Shown piece after piece: positions 55,297 through 63,927 of a stretch of 64,000 nucleotides of DNA. The notes under the pieces are model-generated. The model did not search any database, had not been told where the DNA came from, and saw nothing but the letters and a program-made list of their open reading frames with translations. A program made the position numbers and the translations under genes. Source of the stretch: Streptomyces sp. M92 (GTDB taxonomy: Bacteria; Actinomycetota; Actinomycetes; Streptomycetales; Streptomycetaceae); the NCBI RefSeq assembly GCF_028473745.1, contig NZ_CP101137.1, forward strand, positions 4,216,001 through 4,280,000, read 5' to 3'. How positions within the stretch are numbered: the first letter of the stretch is position 1; each line of letters begins with the position of its first letter.

Positions 55297-55439
55297 GCGC
55301 CGTCGCGAGCCCCTGTCCCGGTGATCTCCGGCCGGCCACGAAGCAGCAGCGAGCTCCCGTGTCATGGTCGCTCCGCAGCCGCTACCGTGGCACGTAGGCG
55401 GTCGGAAAGCCGCACTGTCCCTGGGCGTGGAGGCCGGCG

Positions 55440-57194
55440 GTGGACGAGTCCGAGGAGACGCGGGAGGCCAGTGTGCGCCTGCCGCAGCTGCGGCTGGACG
55501 AACTGCTGGGCGAGTTGCAGGCCAGGCTGGACGCGGCTCGCGGCACTCGGGACAGGGTGCACAGTCTGCTGGAAGCGGTGCTGTCGGTCGGCAGGGAACT
55601 GGACCTGGAGCAGGCCCTGCGCGGCATCGTCGAGGCCGCGGCGACGCTGGTCGACGCCGAGTACGCCGCGCTGGGCGTGATCGGCCCGGACGGCAGGCGG
55701 CTGTCCGCCTTCCACACGGTCGGCGTCAGCGAGGAGGAGATCGCCCGCATCGGGCCCTTCCCCGAGGGACACGGCATCCTGGGTGAGCTGATCAGGCACC
55801 CGGAACCGTTGCGTCTGGCCAAGCTGTCCGACCACCCCGCCTCCTACGGGTTTCCGGCACACCACCCCCCGATGAACAGCTTCCTGGGCGTCCCCATCCG
55901 GGTCCGCGACCACGTCTTCGGCAACCTGTACCTGACGGAGAAGCGCGGCGGGCAGGTGTTCGACGAGGACGACGAGTCGGTGCTGTCCACCCTGGCCGTA
56001 GCGGCGGGCGTGGCGATCGACAACGCCCGGCTGTACGAGGAGACCCGGCTGCGTGAGCGCTGGCTTCAGGTGAACGCCGAGATCATGCACACGCTGATGT
56101 CCGGCGCCGAACAGGGCGGCGCGCTGCGGCTGATCGCCGAACGGGCCCGGGAGATCACGGCCTGCGCCCTCGGCGTGGTGGCCCTGCCGGTGCCGGGTAC
56201 CGACGAGCTGGCGGTGGAGCTGGCGATCGGACGCGAGGCCGGGGCCTGGCGCGGACGGGTGCTGCCCGTGCGCGGCAGCCTCATGGGGGAGGCGTTCGTC
56301 CGGAGCGTGCCCGTGAGCAGTCAGGATGTGTCGCACGACGAACGGATCACGGCGGGTCCGCCGCGGTTCGCGGGCCTCGGGCCGGCGGTGGCCGTCCCCA
56401 TTGGTGCGGACGAGCACGTGCGCGGCGTGGTGCTGCTGGTCCGCGAGGCGGGCGGGCCCGTGTTCACCGAGAAGGAGACGCAACCGCTACAGGTGTTCGC
56501 CGCTCAGGCGGCGGTGGCGATGGAACTGGCGGAACGTCGCCGGGACGCGGAGCAGATCGCCTTGCTGGAGGACCGCGACCGCATCGCCCGCGACCTGCAC
56601 GACCTGGCCATCCAGCGCTTGTTCGCCACGGCCATGACTCTGCAGAGCGCAGGGCGGTTCATCCAGCACGACAAGGCGGCGGAACGCGTGCAGCGCGCGG
56701 TGGGCGACCTGGATGAAACGATCAAGATCATCCGCTCGACGATCTTCGGCTTGCGTTCCAGGGAGGACGACCCGGCGTCGTCCACACTGCGGGCCCGCGC
56801 GGTCCGGGCAGTTGCCGAGATAGCGCCGGTGTTGGGCTTCGCGCCCGGAGTCCGTATGGAGGGCCTGCTCGACACGCGCGTACCGAAGGAGACCGCCGAC
56901 CAACTCGTCGCCGTCATGACGGAGTCCCTGACCAACATCGCCCGTCACGCGCACTCGAGCCATGCCGACGTCGCGCTGGAGACCGACGGCAAGTGGGTCC
57001 GGCTCACGGTCTCCGACAACGGCATCGGCATTCCGCCCGGTGGCCGCCGCAGCGGACTGCGCAACATGGAAGAGCGCGCGCAAAAGCTCGGCGGAGAACT
57101 GCGGCTGGAGCGCCCCCAGGACGGAGGCACCCGCCTTGTGTGGCGGGTGCCCGTGGATGGGGCGGAGGGGGAGGACGCCGGAGCGACGCCGTGA
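55440..57194 (+). CDS. Double-GAF HisKA_3 sensor kinase (OsdK/DevS-like)
   Basis: This 584-residue soluble kinase has an N-terminal helix, GAF-1 (~60-200, with HHPPMNSFLGVPIRVRD near residue 140), GAF-2 (~225-365), then dimerisation/phosphoacceptor DRIARDLHDLAIQRLFATA and an ATPase domain (TESLTNIARHAHSS; DNGIGIPPGGR). In mycobacterial DevS/DosT the first GAF binds heme to sense O2, NO and CO; the conserved HHPPM stretch fits that subfamily. The GTG at 55440 has GGAGG upstream. It is cotranscribed with, or just behind, the response regulator. Confidence 0.9.
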   Translation: MDESEETREASVRLPQLRLDELLGELQARLDAARGTRDRVHSLLEAVLSVGRELDLEQALRGIVEAAATLVDAEYAALGVIGPDGRRLSAFHTVGVSEEEIARIGPFPEGHGILGELIRHPEPLRLAKLSDHPASYGFPAHHPPMNSFLGVPIRVRDHVFGNLYLTEKRGGQVFDEDDESVLSTLAVAAGVAIDNARLYEETRLRERWLQVNAEIMHTLMSGAEQGGALRLIAERAREITACALGVVALPVPGTDELAVELAIGREAGAWRGRVLPVRGSLMGEAFVRSVPVSSQDVSHDERITAGPPRFAGLGPAVAVPIGADEHVRGVVLLVREAGGPVFTEKETQPLQVFAAQAAVAMELAERRRDAEQIALLEDRDRIARDLHDLAIQRLFATAMTLQSAGRFIQHDKAAERVQRAVGDLDETIKIIRSTIFGLRSREDDPASSTLRARAVRAVAEIAPVLGFAPGVRMEGLLDTRVPKETADQLVAVMTESLTNIARHAHSSHADVALETDGKWVRLTVSDNGIGIPPGGRRSGLRNMEERAQKLGGELRLERPQDGGTRLVWRVPVDGAEGEDAGATP

Positions 57195-57329
57195 TCGTCG
57201 AGGCCGGTCTGGGCCCCGTCTGCCTGTTCCGTGCGTCATGGGCTCCGGATGTGGTCGACGCCCCGTCGCGGTAGAGCTCATTCTTCGGGGCCGTACCCGA
57301 AGCGCACCACTATCGGTGTCGGACCACGG

Positions 57330-57535
57330 CGTGTCGTCGTCGGCCGATCTGCTCGGCATCGGCGCCGCGCTGACGCCGACGAACCCCGTCGTCGACTACC
57401 ACCTCGTCTACGCGACGGTACTCGTCGCCCCCTGGCCGCTGGATCCGCCGGTGACGTACCCGGCCTCGGCCGCCTGTGGGCCCGCCTTCCCGTCGTCCGC
57501 GGCCGGAAGTGGCTGCGCCGTACAGGATCGGTGGT
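57330..57535 (+). pseudogene. DoxX-like C-terminal fragment with a frameshift
   Basis: ADLLGIGAALTPTNPVVDYH then LVYATVLVA resembles the last helix region of DoxX proteins. After a shift near 57430 another frame gives AGDVPGLGRLWARLPVVRG, the usual DoxX end. The N-terminal part is absent. It fills the gap before the next universal stress gene. Confidence 0.5.
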
Positions 57536-57549
57536 AGGGGCCCGGCGAG

Positions 57550-57584
57550 GGGACTCTTGGCCGCGACCGGGGACCTGCGGTCCC
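57550..57584. promoter_or_regulatory. Two DevR-like half-palindromes before a universal stress gene
   Basis: GGGACTCTTGGCCG (57550-57563) and the perfect palindrome GGGACCTGCGGTCCC (57570-57584) stand 63-97 nt before the ATG at 57647. Paired boxes are typical of DevR targets. Confidence 0.45.
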
Positions 57585-57646
57585 TGTCCCTGGGACCGGG
57601 CGCGGGACACGCTGAAATCAGAGGACCGATACAGGAGGTGGGCAGC

Positions 57647-58552
57647 ATGACCCGCACGATCACGGTGGGGATCGACGGTTCACCCGAGAGCCATGCCGCC
57701 GCCGAGTGGGCGGCCCGCGAGGCCGGGCTGCGCGACCTGCCGGTACGGCTGCTGCACGTGTGGGAGCCGGTTCCGGCGCCCATGGCTGAGGACCCGATTC
57801 TCGGCACCGAAACCCACCAGTACTGGACCGAGCATGTCCCACGGAAGATGGGTGAAGGGCTCCGGCTGCGCCACCCCGGTGTCGAGGTGAGCTGCGACCA
57901 GCGGTCCGGCCCACCGGCGAACACACTGGTCGAAGCCGTCGAAGAGGCGGAACTGCTCGTCCTCGGTTCCCGCGCCCTGAGCGGCCTTGGCGGATACCTC
58001 GTCGGTTCCGTCGGACAGTCCGTGATCGCCCACACCGAGATTCCCGTGGTCCTCGTACGGGCCGGTGAGATGGCCGCCGACGAACACGTCATGGATCCCG
58101 CCGGGATCCCGTCCGCGGCCACCGCTTTCCGGCCGGTCGTGGTCGGCATCGACATCGACAGCCCGGACGACAACGTGCTCGCCTTCGCCTTCGAGGAGGC
58201 ACAACGCCGCAGGACGGCGTTGCACGTGGTCAGCGGCTGGCAACTGCCGCCCTACTACCCCTACGTGCTGGCCGCCGGCTCCGTGCCCGACGAGGGAGTG
58301 GCCCGCAGGAAGGCGGCCGACCTCACCCGGGTGATCCTGCCCTGGCGACAGAAGTACCCGGACGTCGAGGTCGCCGAGGTGTCTCGCTCCGGCAGTCCCG
58401 CCCGCCACCTGGTCGACGTCGCACACGACGCGTCCCTGGTGGTCGTCGGCAGGCGCATCCGCCGCAACCCGTTCGGCGCGCACATCGGCGCCGTCACCCA
58501 CGCGGTGCTGCACCACGCCACCGCACCGGTCGCCGTCGTCGCGCACCCCTGA
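57647..58552 (+). CDS. Universal stress protein, tandem UspA domains
   Basis: This 301-residue protein has domain 1 (ITVGIDGSPESHAAAEWAAR; signature VLGSRALSGLGGYLVGSVG) and domain 2 (VVVGIDIDSPDDNVLAFAFE; signature VVGRRIRRNPFGAHIGAVT). The AGGAGG site is eight bases before the ATG. It differs from the WERYEG-type pair at 53535 and 58579. It heads a likely operon with the next gene, 26 nt downstream. Confidence 0.92.
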   Translation: MTRTITVGIDGSPESHAAAEWAAREAGLRDLPVRLLHVWEPVPAPMAEDPILGTETHQYWTEHVPRKMGEGLRLRHPGVEVSCDQRSGPPANTLVEAVEEAELLVLGSRALSGLGGYLVGSVGQSVIAHTEIPVVLVRAGEMAADEHVMDPAGIPSAATAFRPVVVGIDIDSPDDNVLAFAFEEAQRRRTALHVVSGWQLPPYYPYVLAAGSVPDEGVARRKAADLTRVILPWRQKYPDVEVAEVSRSGSPARHLVDVAHDASLVVVGRRIRRNPFGAHIGAVTHAVLHHATAPVAVVAHP

Positions 58553-58578
58553 CGGTCCCGTCGCGAGGAGGAGGCGTC

Positions 58579-59430
58579 ATGTATCTGCCACTGGTGGCCG
58601 GCGTGGACGGCTCCGAACCCAGCCTGCGGGCCGTCGACTGGGCCGCCGACGAGGCCGCCCTGCACGGAGTGCCCCTCCTTGTGCTCTACGGAGCGCTGTG
58701 GGAGCGGTACGAAGGGGCGGCGCTCGCACGTGTGTTGGGCAAGCCGTCCGCTCAGGTGCAGGCCGAGGACATCCTCCGGGCCGCCGCTCGGCGCGTCCGG
58801 CGTCGGCATCCCGACCTACCCGTCACCACCGAAATGGTGCCCGACGAGGCTGAGCACGCCCTGGTCTGCGCCGGACGCAACTCGTCCATGATCGTCGTGG
58901 GCAGCCGCGGCCGCAGCGGTGTCGCGGACAGGCTGCTGGGGTCCGTCAGCCGGACCGTGGCCGCCGCGAGCGACTGCCCGGTTGTCGTGCTGCGTGGCAA
59001 CCACGACAACCGGGCTGTCGCCGGACGGCACGGAAGGATCATTGTCGGTCTCGGCGACGCACCGGCGTCCGTCCTGCGGTTCGCCTTCACCGAGGCACGC
59101 CTGCGTCGCGTGCCGCTGACCGTCGTGCGGGCTTGGCGCTGCCCCGCCCACGAGACGGTTGATCACCCCCTGCTGACGGGGGAGCCCGCCCGGCTGTACG
59201 AGGAACGGGCAGCCAAGGAGCTGGAAGCAGCCCTGGAGGACGCACCGTCCGACATCGCTGTGCGTCGGCGCACCGCCGAGGGCCCGGCGCGCAGCGTGCT
59301 GCCCGCTGCTTCCGCCGAGGCCGACCTGATGGTGATCGGCCGTCGCGCCCACGGACGGCTCGGCCGGGTCGCCCACTCCGTACTGCACCGCTCGGCCTGC
59401 CCGGTCGTCGTCGTGCCCGAGCAGAGGTGA
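58579..59430 (+). CDS. Universal stress protein, tandem UspA domains (WERYEG type)
   Basis: This 283-residue protein has domain 1 (LVAGVDGSEPSLRAVDWAAD, ALWERYEGAAL, signature VVGSRGRSGVADRLLGSVS) and domain 2 (RIIVGLGDAPASVLRFAF, signature VIGRRAHGRLGRVAHSVL). It is clearly a paralogue of the protein encoded at 53535, so this region has duplicated Usp genes. GAGGAGGAGG precedes the ATG. Confidence 0.92.
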   Translation: MYLPLVAGVDGSEPSLRAVDWAADEAALHGVPLLVLYGALWERYEGAALARVLGKPSAQVQAEDILRAAARRVRRRHPDLPVTTEMVPDEAEHALVCAGRNSSMIVVGSRGRSGVADRLLGSVSRTVAAASDCPVVVLRGNHDNRAVAGRHGRIIVGLGDAPASVLRFAFTEARLRRVPLTVVRAWRCPAHETVDHPLLTGEPARLYEERAAKELEAALEDAPSDIAVRRRTAEGPARSVLPAASAEADLMVIGRRAHGRLGRVAHSVLHRSACPVVVVPEQR

Positions 59431-59523
59431 GCCCGACGCCCGGCTACCAGGCCGTCGGCACCGGAGCCATGGAGCGACGGGGGCCCGGTCGACGCAACCC
59501 GGCCCAGGAGAGAGGAGAGACCG

Positions 59524-62214
59524 ATGACGGATGACCTGAGGCGTCCCGCGATCCACGCCCTGCTGGCGGACGGCATCACCGTCCGTATCCGCGCCGTGGA
59601 ACCCGAGGACCACGATCAACTCCATCGGCTCTACGAGGAGATGTCACCCGAGAACCTGCGGATGCGCTTCTTCGCCGTGAGTCCTCACTCCGCCGCACTC
59701 GCCGCAGACCACGCCTGTGAGCCGCCCCGCCCAGGGCACCGGGCGCTTGTGGCCGAGCTGCGCGGTCGGATCATCGGCCTCGCCGAGTACGACGAAGGGG
59801 AGGAGCGGGGATCGGCCGAGCTGGCCGTCGCCGTCGCGGACCGCTTGCACCACCACGGCGTGGGCACCCTGCTCATCGAGCACCTGGCGTCCGCCGCCCG
59901 GGCCGACGGCCTCACGTCTTTCGTGGCCGACGCACTCAGCGAGAACCGGGAAGTGCTCCGTCTGTTCACCGACCTCGGGTTGCGTGTCACCCACCGCATG
60001 GACGGGCCCGAGACATGCTGCATCATCGAGCTCGACCAGGACGACACCTATCTGAGGGCGGTGGAGAATCGCGGGCGCACCGCGGACGTGGCCAGCATGG
60101 AGCCGCTGTTCAGACCGCGGACGGTCGCCGTCGTCGGGGCCGGCCGACGGCCAGGCTCCGTGGGACGCGCCGTGCTTCGCCACCTGCGTACCGGCAACTT
60201 CACCGGCCGGTTGTTCGCCGTGAACCCGCATGCCCACGCACTTCTCGGCGTTCCGTCGTATCACGCGGTCACGGCGCTGCCCGTCCCGCCCGACCTCGTC
60301 GTGATCGCCACCCCGGCCGCCGCCGTGCCCAGCGTGGCGGAGGATTCCGGGAAGGCGGGCGCACGTGCCCTGGTGGTCGTGTCGGCGGGTCTTGACCCCG
60401 CTCAGGCACGGGCGCTGCTCACCGCGTGCCGCACCCACGGTATGCGCCTCGTCGGCCCGAACTGCCTCGGTGCCGCCAACACCGACCCGGCGCTGCGGAT
60501 GGACGCGACCTTCGCCGCCGCACACCCGAGCCGCGGGACCGCCGGTATCGCCGTTCAGTCCGGTGGTGTCGGCATCGCCCTGCTCGACGGGCTGTCCCGC
60601 CTGGGTATCGGGGTGTCGACGTTCGCCTCGCTCGGCGACAAGTACGACGTCAGCGGCAACGACCTGCTCCAGTGGTGGGAGAACGACGGCGTCACCGACC
60701 TCGCCCTGCTGCACCTGGAGTCCTTCGGCAATCCGCGGGCCTTCTCCCGCACCGCCCGGCGGGTCACCCGCCGGATGCCGTTGCTGACCGTCGACGCCGG
60801 CCGCACCGACGCGGGCCGTCGTGCCGCCGCGTCCCACAGTGCCGCCGCGGCCACCGGCACCCTGACCAGACAGGCACTGTTCACCCAGGCCGGCATCACC
60901 GCGACCCGCTCCATCGGAGAACTGCTGGAGACGGCAGCCCTGTTCCACGCCCAGCCTCTGCCCGCCGGGACCAGGGTCGCCGTCGTCACCAACGCGGGCG
61001 GAGCCGGCGTACTGGCCGCGGACGCGTGTGCCGAGGAGGGGCTCGTCCTGCCCACCCCCACCCCCGAACTGGTCCAGGACCTGCTTGCCGTGCTGCCCGA
61101 CGGGGCCGCCGTCGGCAACCCGGTGGACGTCACCGCCGCTGTCGCCGAGGACGAGCTGCGCGACTGCCTCGACCGCCTCACCGCCCACCGCGTTGTCGAC
61201 GCCCTCGTGGTCGCCCTCGTCCCCACGGCCGTGGCCGCCGCGACCGGTGACGACCTGGTACGAGCCGTCACCCAGGGCCCCGGCAGACGGCGCATCCCCG
61301 TCGTCCTGGTCCGTCTGGAGCAGGACGTGCCCGTGCGCCTGCTGCCGGCCGCAGAAGGCGGAGCGATCCCCTCCTACGCCGAACCGCACGCGGTGGCACG
61401 CGCGCTGGCCCACGCTGCCCGCCGGACGGCCTGGCTGGCCCGCCCGCCCGGCACCAGGCGGACCCCGGACGGCATCGACGCCCAACGTGCGCACGCCCTG
61501 GCCGACGACTGGCTCACCGCACACCCGGACGGCGGCTGGCTCGGACCGCGGACGTGCGCCGAACTCCTGAGCTGCTACGGCATCCCCCAGTCCCCATGGG
61601 CCTGGGCGGAGACCGAAGATGACGCCGTACGTGCCGCAGAGCGTCTGGGCGGCCCGGACGGCCGGGTCGTCCTGAAGGCGTACTGGCCGGGACTGGTGCA
61701 CAAGAGCGCGCAGCGTGCCGTTCGTCTCGACCTGCGGGGCGAATCCCAGGTACGGGGCGCCTACCGGGACCTCCGGACACGCTTCGCCCGGCTGATGAGC
61801 GGGGCCGTCGTGCAACCGCTGGCGGAACGCGGCACCGAACTGCTCGCCGGTGTCGTCCAGGACCAGGTCTTCGGACCGCTGGTCGTGTTCGGACTGGGCG
61901 GCACCGCCACGGAGGTGTTCGCCGACCGGGCGGCCCGTCTCGCCCCTCTCACCGACCTGGACGTGCACGACCTGATCACCTCACCGCGCTGTGCTCCGCT
62001 GCTCTTCGGCTCGGTCGGCTCGGACCCCGTCGACCTCGACGGCCTGGAGCAACTTCTCCACCGGCTCTCCCGGATGTCCGAGGACCTGCCGCAGCTGGCC
62101 GAGGCCGACTTCAACCCGGTCCTCGCGACATCCGGCGGCCTCACGGTCCTGGACGTCCGTGCACGCCTGCTGCCGTGCCGCCCGCAGGACCCCTATCTGC
62201 GCCGCCTCCGCTGA
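59524..62214 (+). CDS. GNAT acetyltransferase fused to ADP-forming acyl-CoA synthetase (protein acetyltransferase-like)
   Basis: This 896-residue fusion has an N-terminal GNAT domain (~15-175; VRIRAVEPEDHDQLHRLYEE; HHHGVGTLLIEHL), a CoA-binding Rossmann domain (~198-295; RTVAVVGAGRRPGSVGRAVL), a succinyl-CoA-ligase-like domain with the phospho-His candidate in ASHSAAAATG, and a C-terminal ATP-grasp domain (~670-890; GRVVLKAYWPGLVHKSAQRA). Proteins of this build are Pat-type lysine acetyltransferases that control acyl-CoA synthetases. The Salmonella enzyme has the reverse domain order. AGGAGAGAGGAGAG precedes the ATG. It lies within the stress cluster, 93 nt after a Usp gene. Confidence 0.9.
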   Translation: MTDDLRRPAIHALLADGITVRIRAVEPEDHDQLHRLYEEMSPENLRMRFFAVSPHSAALAADHACEPPRPGHRALVAELRGRIIGLAEYDEGEERGSAELAVAVADRLHHHGVGTLLIEHLASAARADGLTSFVADALSENREVLRLFTDLGLRVTHRMDGPETCCIIELDQDDTYLRAVENRGRTADVASMEPLFRPRTVAVVGAGRRPGSVGRAVLRHLRTGNFTGRLFAVNPHAHALLGVPSYHAVTALPVPPDLVVIATPAAAVPSVAEDSGKAGARALVVVSAGLDPAQARALLTACRTHGMRLVGPNCLGAANTDPALRMDATFAAAHPSRGTAGIAVQSGGVGIALLDGLSRLGIGVSTFASLGDKYDVSGNDLLQWWENDGVTDLALLHLESFGNPRAFSRTARRVTRRMPLLTVDAGRTDAGRRAAASHSAAAATGTLTRQALFTQAGITATRSIGELLETAALFHAQPLPAGTRVAVVTNAGGAGVLAADACAEEGLVLPTPTPELVQDLLAVLPDGAAVGNPVDVTAAVAEDELRDCLDRLTAHRVVDALVVALVPTAVAAATGDDLVRAVTQGPGRRRIPVVLVRLEQDVPVRLLPAAEGGAIPSYAEPHAVARALAHAARRTAWLARPPGTRRTPDGIDAQRAHALADDWLTAHPDGGWLGPRTCAELLSCYGIPQSPWAWAETEDDAVRAAERLGGPDGRVVLKAYWPGLVHKSAQRAVRLDLRGESQVRGAYRDLRTRFARLMSGAVVQPLAERGTELLAGVVQDQVFGPLVVFGLGGTATEVFADRAARLAPLTDLDVHDLITSPRCAPLLFGSVGSDPVDLDGLEQLLHRLSRMSEDLPQLAEADFNPVLATSGGLTVLDVRARLLPCRPQDPYLRRLR

Positions 62215-62264
62215 GGAGACAGCACGTGAGCAGTAGACCGACCCTCGAAAGAAGGTGAACCGCC

Positions 62265-62777
62265 ATGCCGGAGAAGGTGCTCGTAGCCTACGGATCGACC
62301 AACGGGTCGACGGCCCGGATCGCCGAGACCGTCGCCGCGGTCCTGCGCGAGAAGGGCGTCGCGGCCGAGGCGCTGCCCGCCCGGTCGGTGACGGATGTGA
62401 AACCGTACGACGCCGTGGTGGTCGGCGGCGGGCTCTACGCGGGACGCTGGCACAGGGACGCCCGCCGCTTCGCACGCAGGTTCCGCGGTGAATTGCGGCT
62501 CCGTCCGGTGGCGTTTTTCAGCAGTGGGCCGCTCGACGCCTCGGCGCAGGAGCGGGACATCCCTCCTGCGCCGGGCGTCGAGCGGGTCATGCGACGACTG
62601 GATGTCACCGAGCACGTCACCTTCGGCGGCTGCCTGCGGGAGGGTGCGCGTGGGTGGGTCGGCGGCATGATCCTGCGGAGTGGCAAGGGCGGGGACTTCC
62701 GGGACTTCGCGACCATCGAGTGGTGGGCAGGCGGTCTGGTGGAGAAGCTCGCCACAGGTCGGACGGTGCGGCGTTAG
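62265..62777 (+). CDS. Flavodoxin-domain protein (HemG-like)
   Basis: This 170-residue protein begins with an FMN-binding flavodoxin pattern (VLVAYGSTNGSTARIAETVA) followed by VVVGGGLYAGRWHRDARRFA and FFSSGPLDASA, the layout of menaquinone-dependent protoporphyrinogen oxidase-like flavodoxins. In Streptomyces these accompany universal stress genes. It may carry electrons at the membrane under low oxygen. GAAAGAAGG precedes ATG 62265, and the gene follows the acetyltransferase by 50 nt. Confidence 0.85.
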   Translation: MPEKVLVAYGSTNGSTARIAETVAAVLREKGVAAEALPARSVTDVKPYDAVVVGGGLYAGRWHRDARRFARRFRGELRLRPVAFFSSGPLDASAQERDIPPAPGVERVMRRLDVTEHVTFGGCLREGARGWVGGMILRSGKGGDFRDFATIEWWAGGLVEKLATGRTVRR

Positions 62778-62800
62778 CACGCGGCGCCGTGCGCGGCGTT

Positions 62801-62831
62801 CCAGGTGCCCGGGCTCTCTCGGGCCACCTGG
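62801..62831. terminator. Bidirectional terminator between convergent genes
   Basis: CCAGGTGCCCG and CGGGCCACCTGG form a stem with one bulge around a short loop, between the flavodoxin gene (+) and the hydrolase gene (-). Confidence 0.6.
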
Positions 62832-62896
62832 ACGGCCACGTCGGGCTGACCGCCATACCGACGGGGGAGCCCGGCCCGCGACGAGTGAATCCACCG

Positions 62897-63688
62897 TCAG
62901 GCAAGTGCAGGATGCCGGGTTGTGGTGTTCACTCCCGGACGGTCGTTCGTGATCCAGTCGCGGATCAGATCCGCGACGGCCTCGGCGGCTCCGGGACCGG
63001 CCAGGACGCCCGTGGCGCCGGGCACCACCGTGACGTGGTGCGGACAGTTCATCCAGTCGGCAGCGAGCCGACTGAGGCCCGCGCCCTGGGGGTCGAGGCC
63101 GCCGACCACGAACAGGGTCGGCGCCCGTACCCGGGCCAGTGCCGAGGGGCCAGCCAGCTCCGGCCGGCCGGCCAGGGAGACGACGGCTCGGATGTCGTCA
63201 TCGGCTGCTGCCGCCCGCAGCGCGGCAGCGGCACCCGCTTCGCTCCCGACGTACCCCACGGGCAGTCCGGTCTCCTGGCGCAGCCACTGCGTCGCTGTTT
63301 CCAGGCGCCGGGCCAGCAGCACCACGTCGAAGAGCTTGTGCCGGTCACTTCGCTCCTCCTCGGTCAGCAGACCGAGCAGCAGAGTGCCGATCCCGGCGCG
63401 ATGGAGGCGCGGGGCGGTGTACTCGTACCACGAACCGGGGCGACCGCCTCCGGCACTGTGGGCGATGGACAGCACGACGCGGGTCGTGGCGGGCAGAGAG
63501 AGCCCTGCGGTCAGGTGCGTCCGACCGGCGGGCACCACCACTTGCTCCTCGCGCGGTCCGTCGGCGGGCCACGTCGCTATTGGCCCGTGCGGCGCATCCG
63601 GCCACGGGGTGCGGGGCCAAAGGAGGTCCAGCCGCTCGACGTCGCGAGTCGGGTGCCGATCGGCTTCCGTGCGGCTCACGGAGCGCAT
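62897..63688 (-). CDS. Alpha/beta hydrolase (dienelactone-hydrolase-like)
   Basis: This 263-residue protein contains VVVPAGRTHLTAGLSLPATT, VVLSIAHSAGGGRPGSWYEY, LLLGLLTEEERSD, LPVGYVGSEAGAAAALRAAA with a Gly-x-Glu at the nucleophile elbow where a Ser or Cys is expected (GSEAG), and TLFVVGGLDPQG. Its relatives are often fused to a phosphoribosyltransferase. This one is stand-alone. ATG 63688 has AGGAGG upstream, and a longer in-frame start (63748) has no such site. The altered elbow makes catalysis uncertain. Confidence 0.75.
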   Translation of the reverse strand: MRSVSRTEADRHPTRDVERLDLLWPRTPWPDAPHGPIATWPADGPREEQVVVPAGRTHLTAGLSLPATTRVVLSIAHSAGGGRPGSWYEYTAPRLHRAGIGTLLLGLLTEEERSDRHKLFDVVLLARRLETATQWLRQETGLPVGYVGSEAGAAAALRAAAADDDIRAVVSLAGRPELAGPSALARVRAPTLFVVGGLDPQGAGLSRLAADWMNCPHHVTVVPGATGVLAGPGAAEAVADLIRDWITNDRPGVNTTTRHPALA

Positions 63689-63798
63689 GACGCACCTCCT
63701 GGCTTGCGGTGGGTCGGTGGTGGCGGCTGCCACCACCTGCACTGCCATTGCATCGCGCGCTCACCGGGCGGGGCAGAGGCAATCGGTCCCGACCAGCC

Positions 63799-63927
63799 GG
63801 GCCGACCGGCCCTGCTGGGAGGCCGACGGGGCCGGAGCACGTCCGGTTGCGGCCGGCCACTGAGAAGTGGCACGCGCGCCGGTCCCAGGCCGGGGCCGAC
63901 AGGCGGGGCGCGAGGGCCGACCGGCCC
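63799..63927. promoter_or_regulatory. Two identical DevR/OsdR-like boxes upstream of the hydrolase gene
   Basis: GGGCCGACCGGCCC occurs at 63799-63812 and 63914-63927, exactly 115 bp apart, 111 and 226 nt before the ATG at 63688. It is identical to the box before the response regulator. The rest of 63749-64000 shows no gene. Confidence 0.55.

Noticed and set aside
59644..61968. 774-codon minus-strand frame
   Set aside because: It is the antisense of the GNAT-acyl-CoA synthetase fusion. All recognisable motifs are on the other strand.
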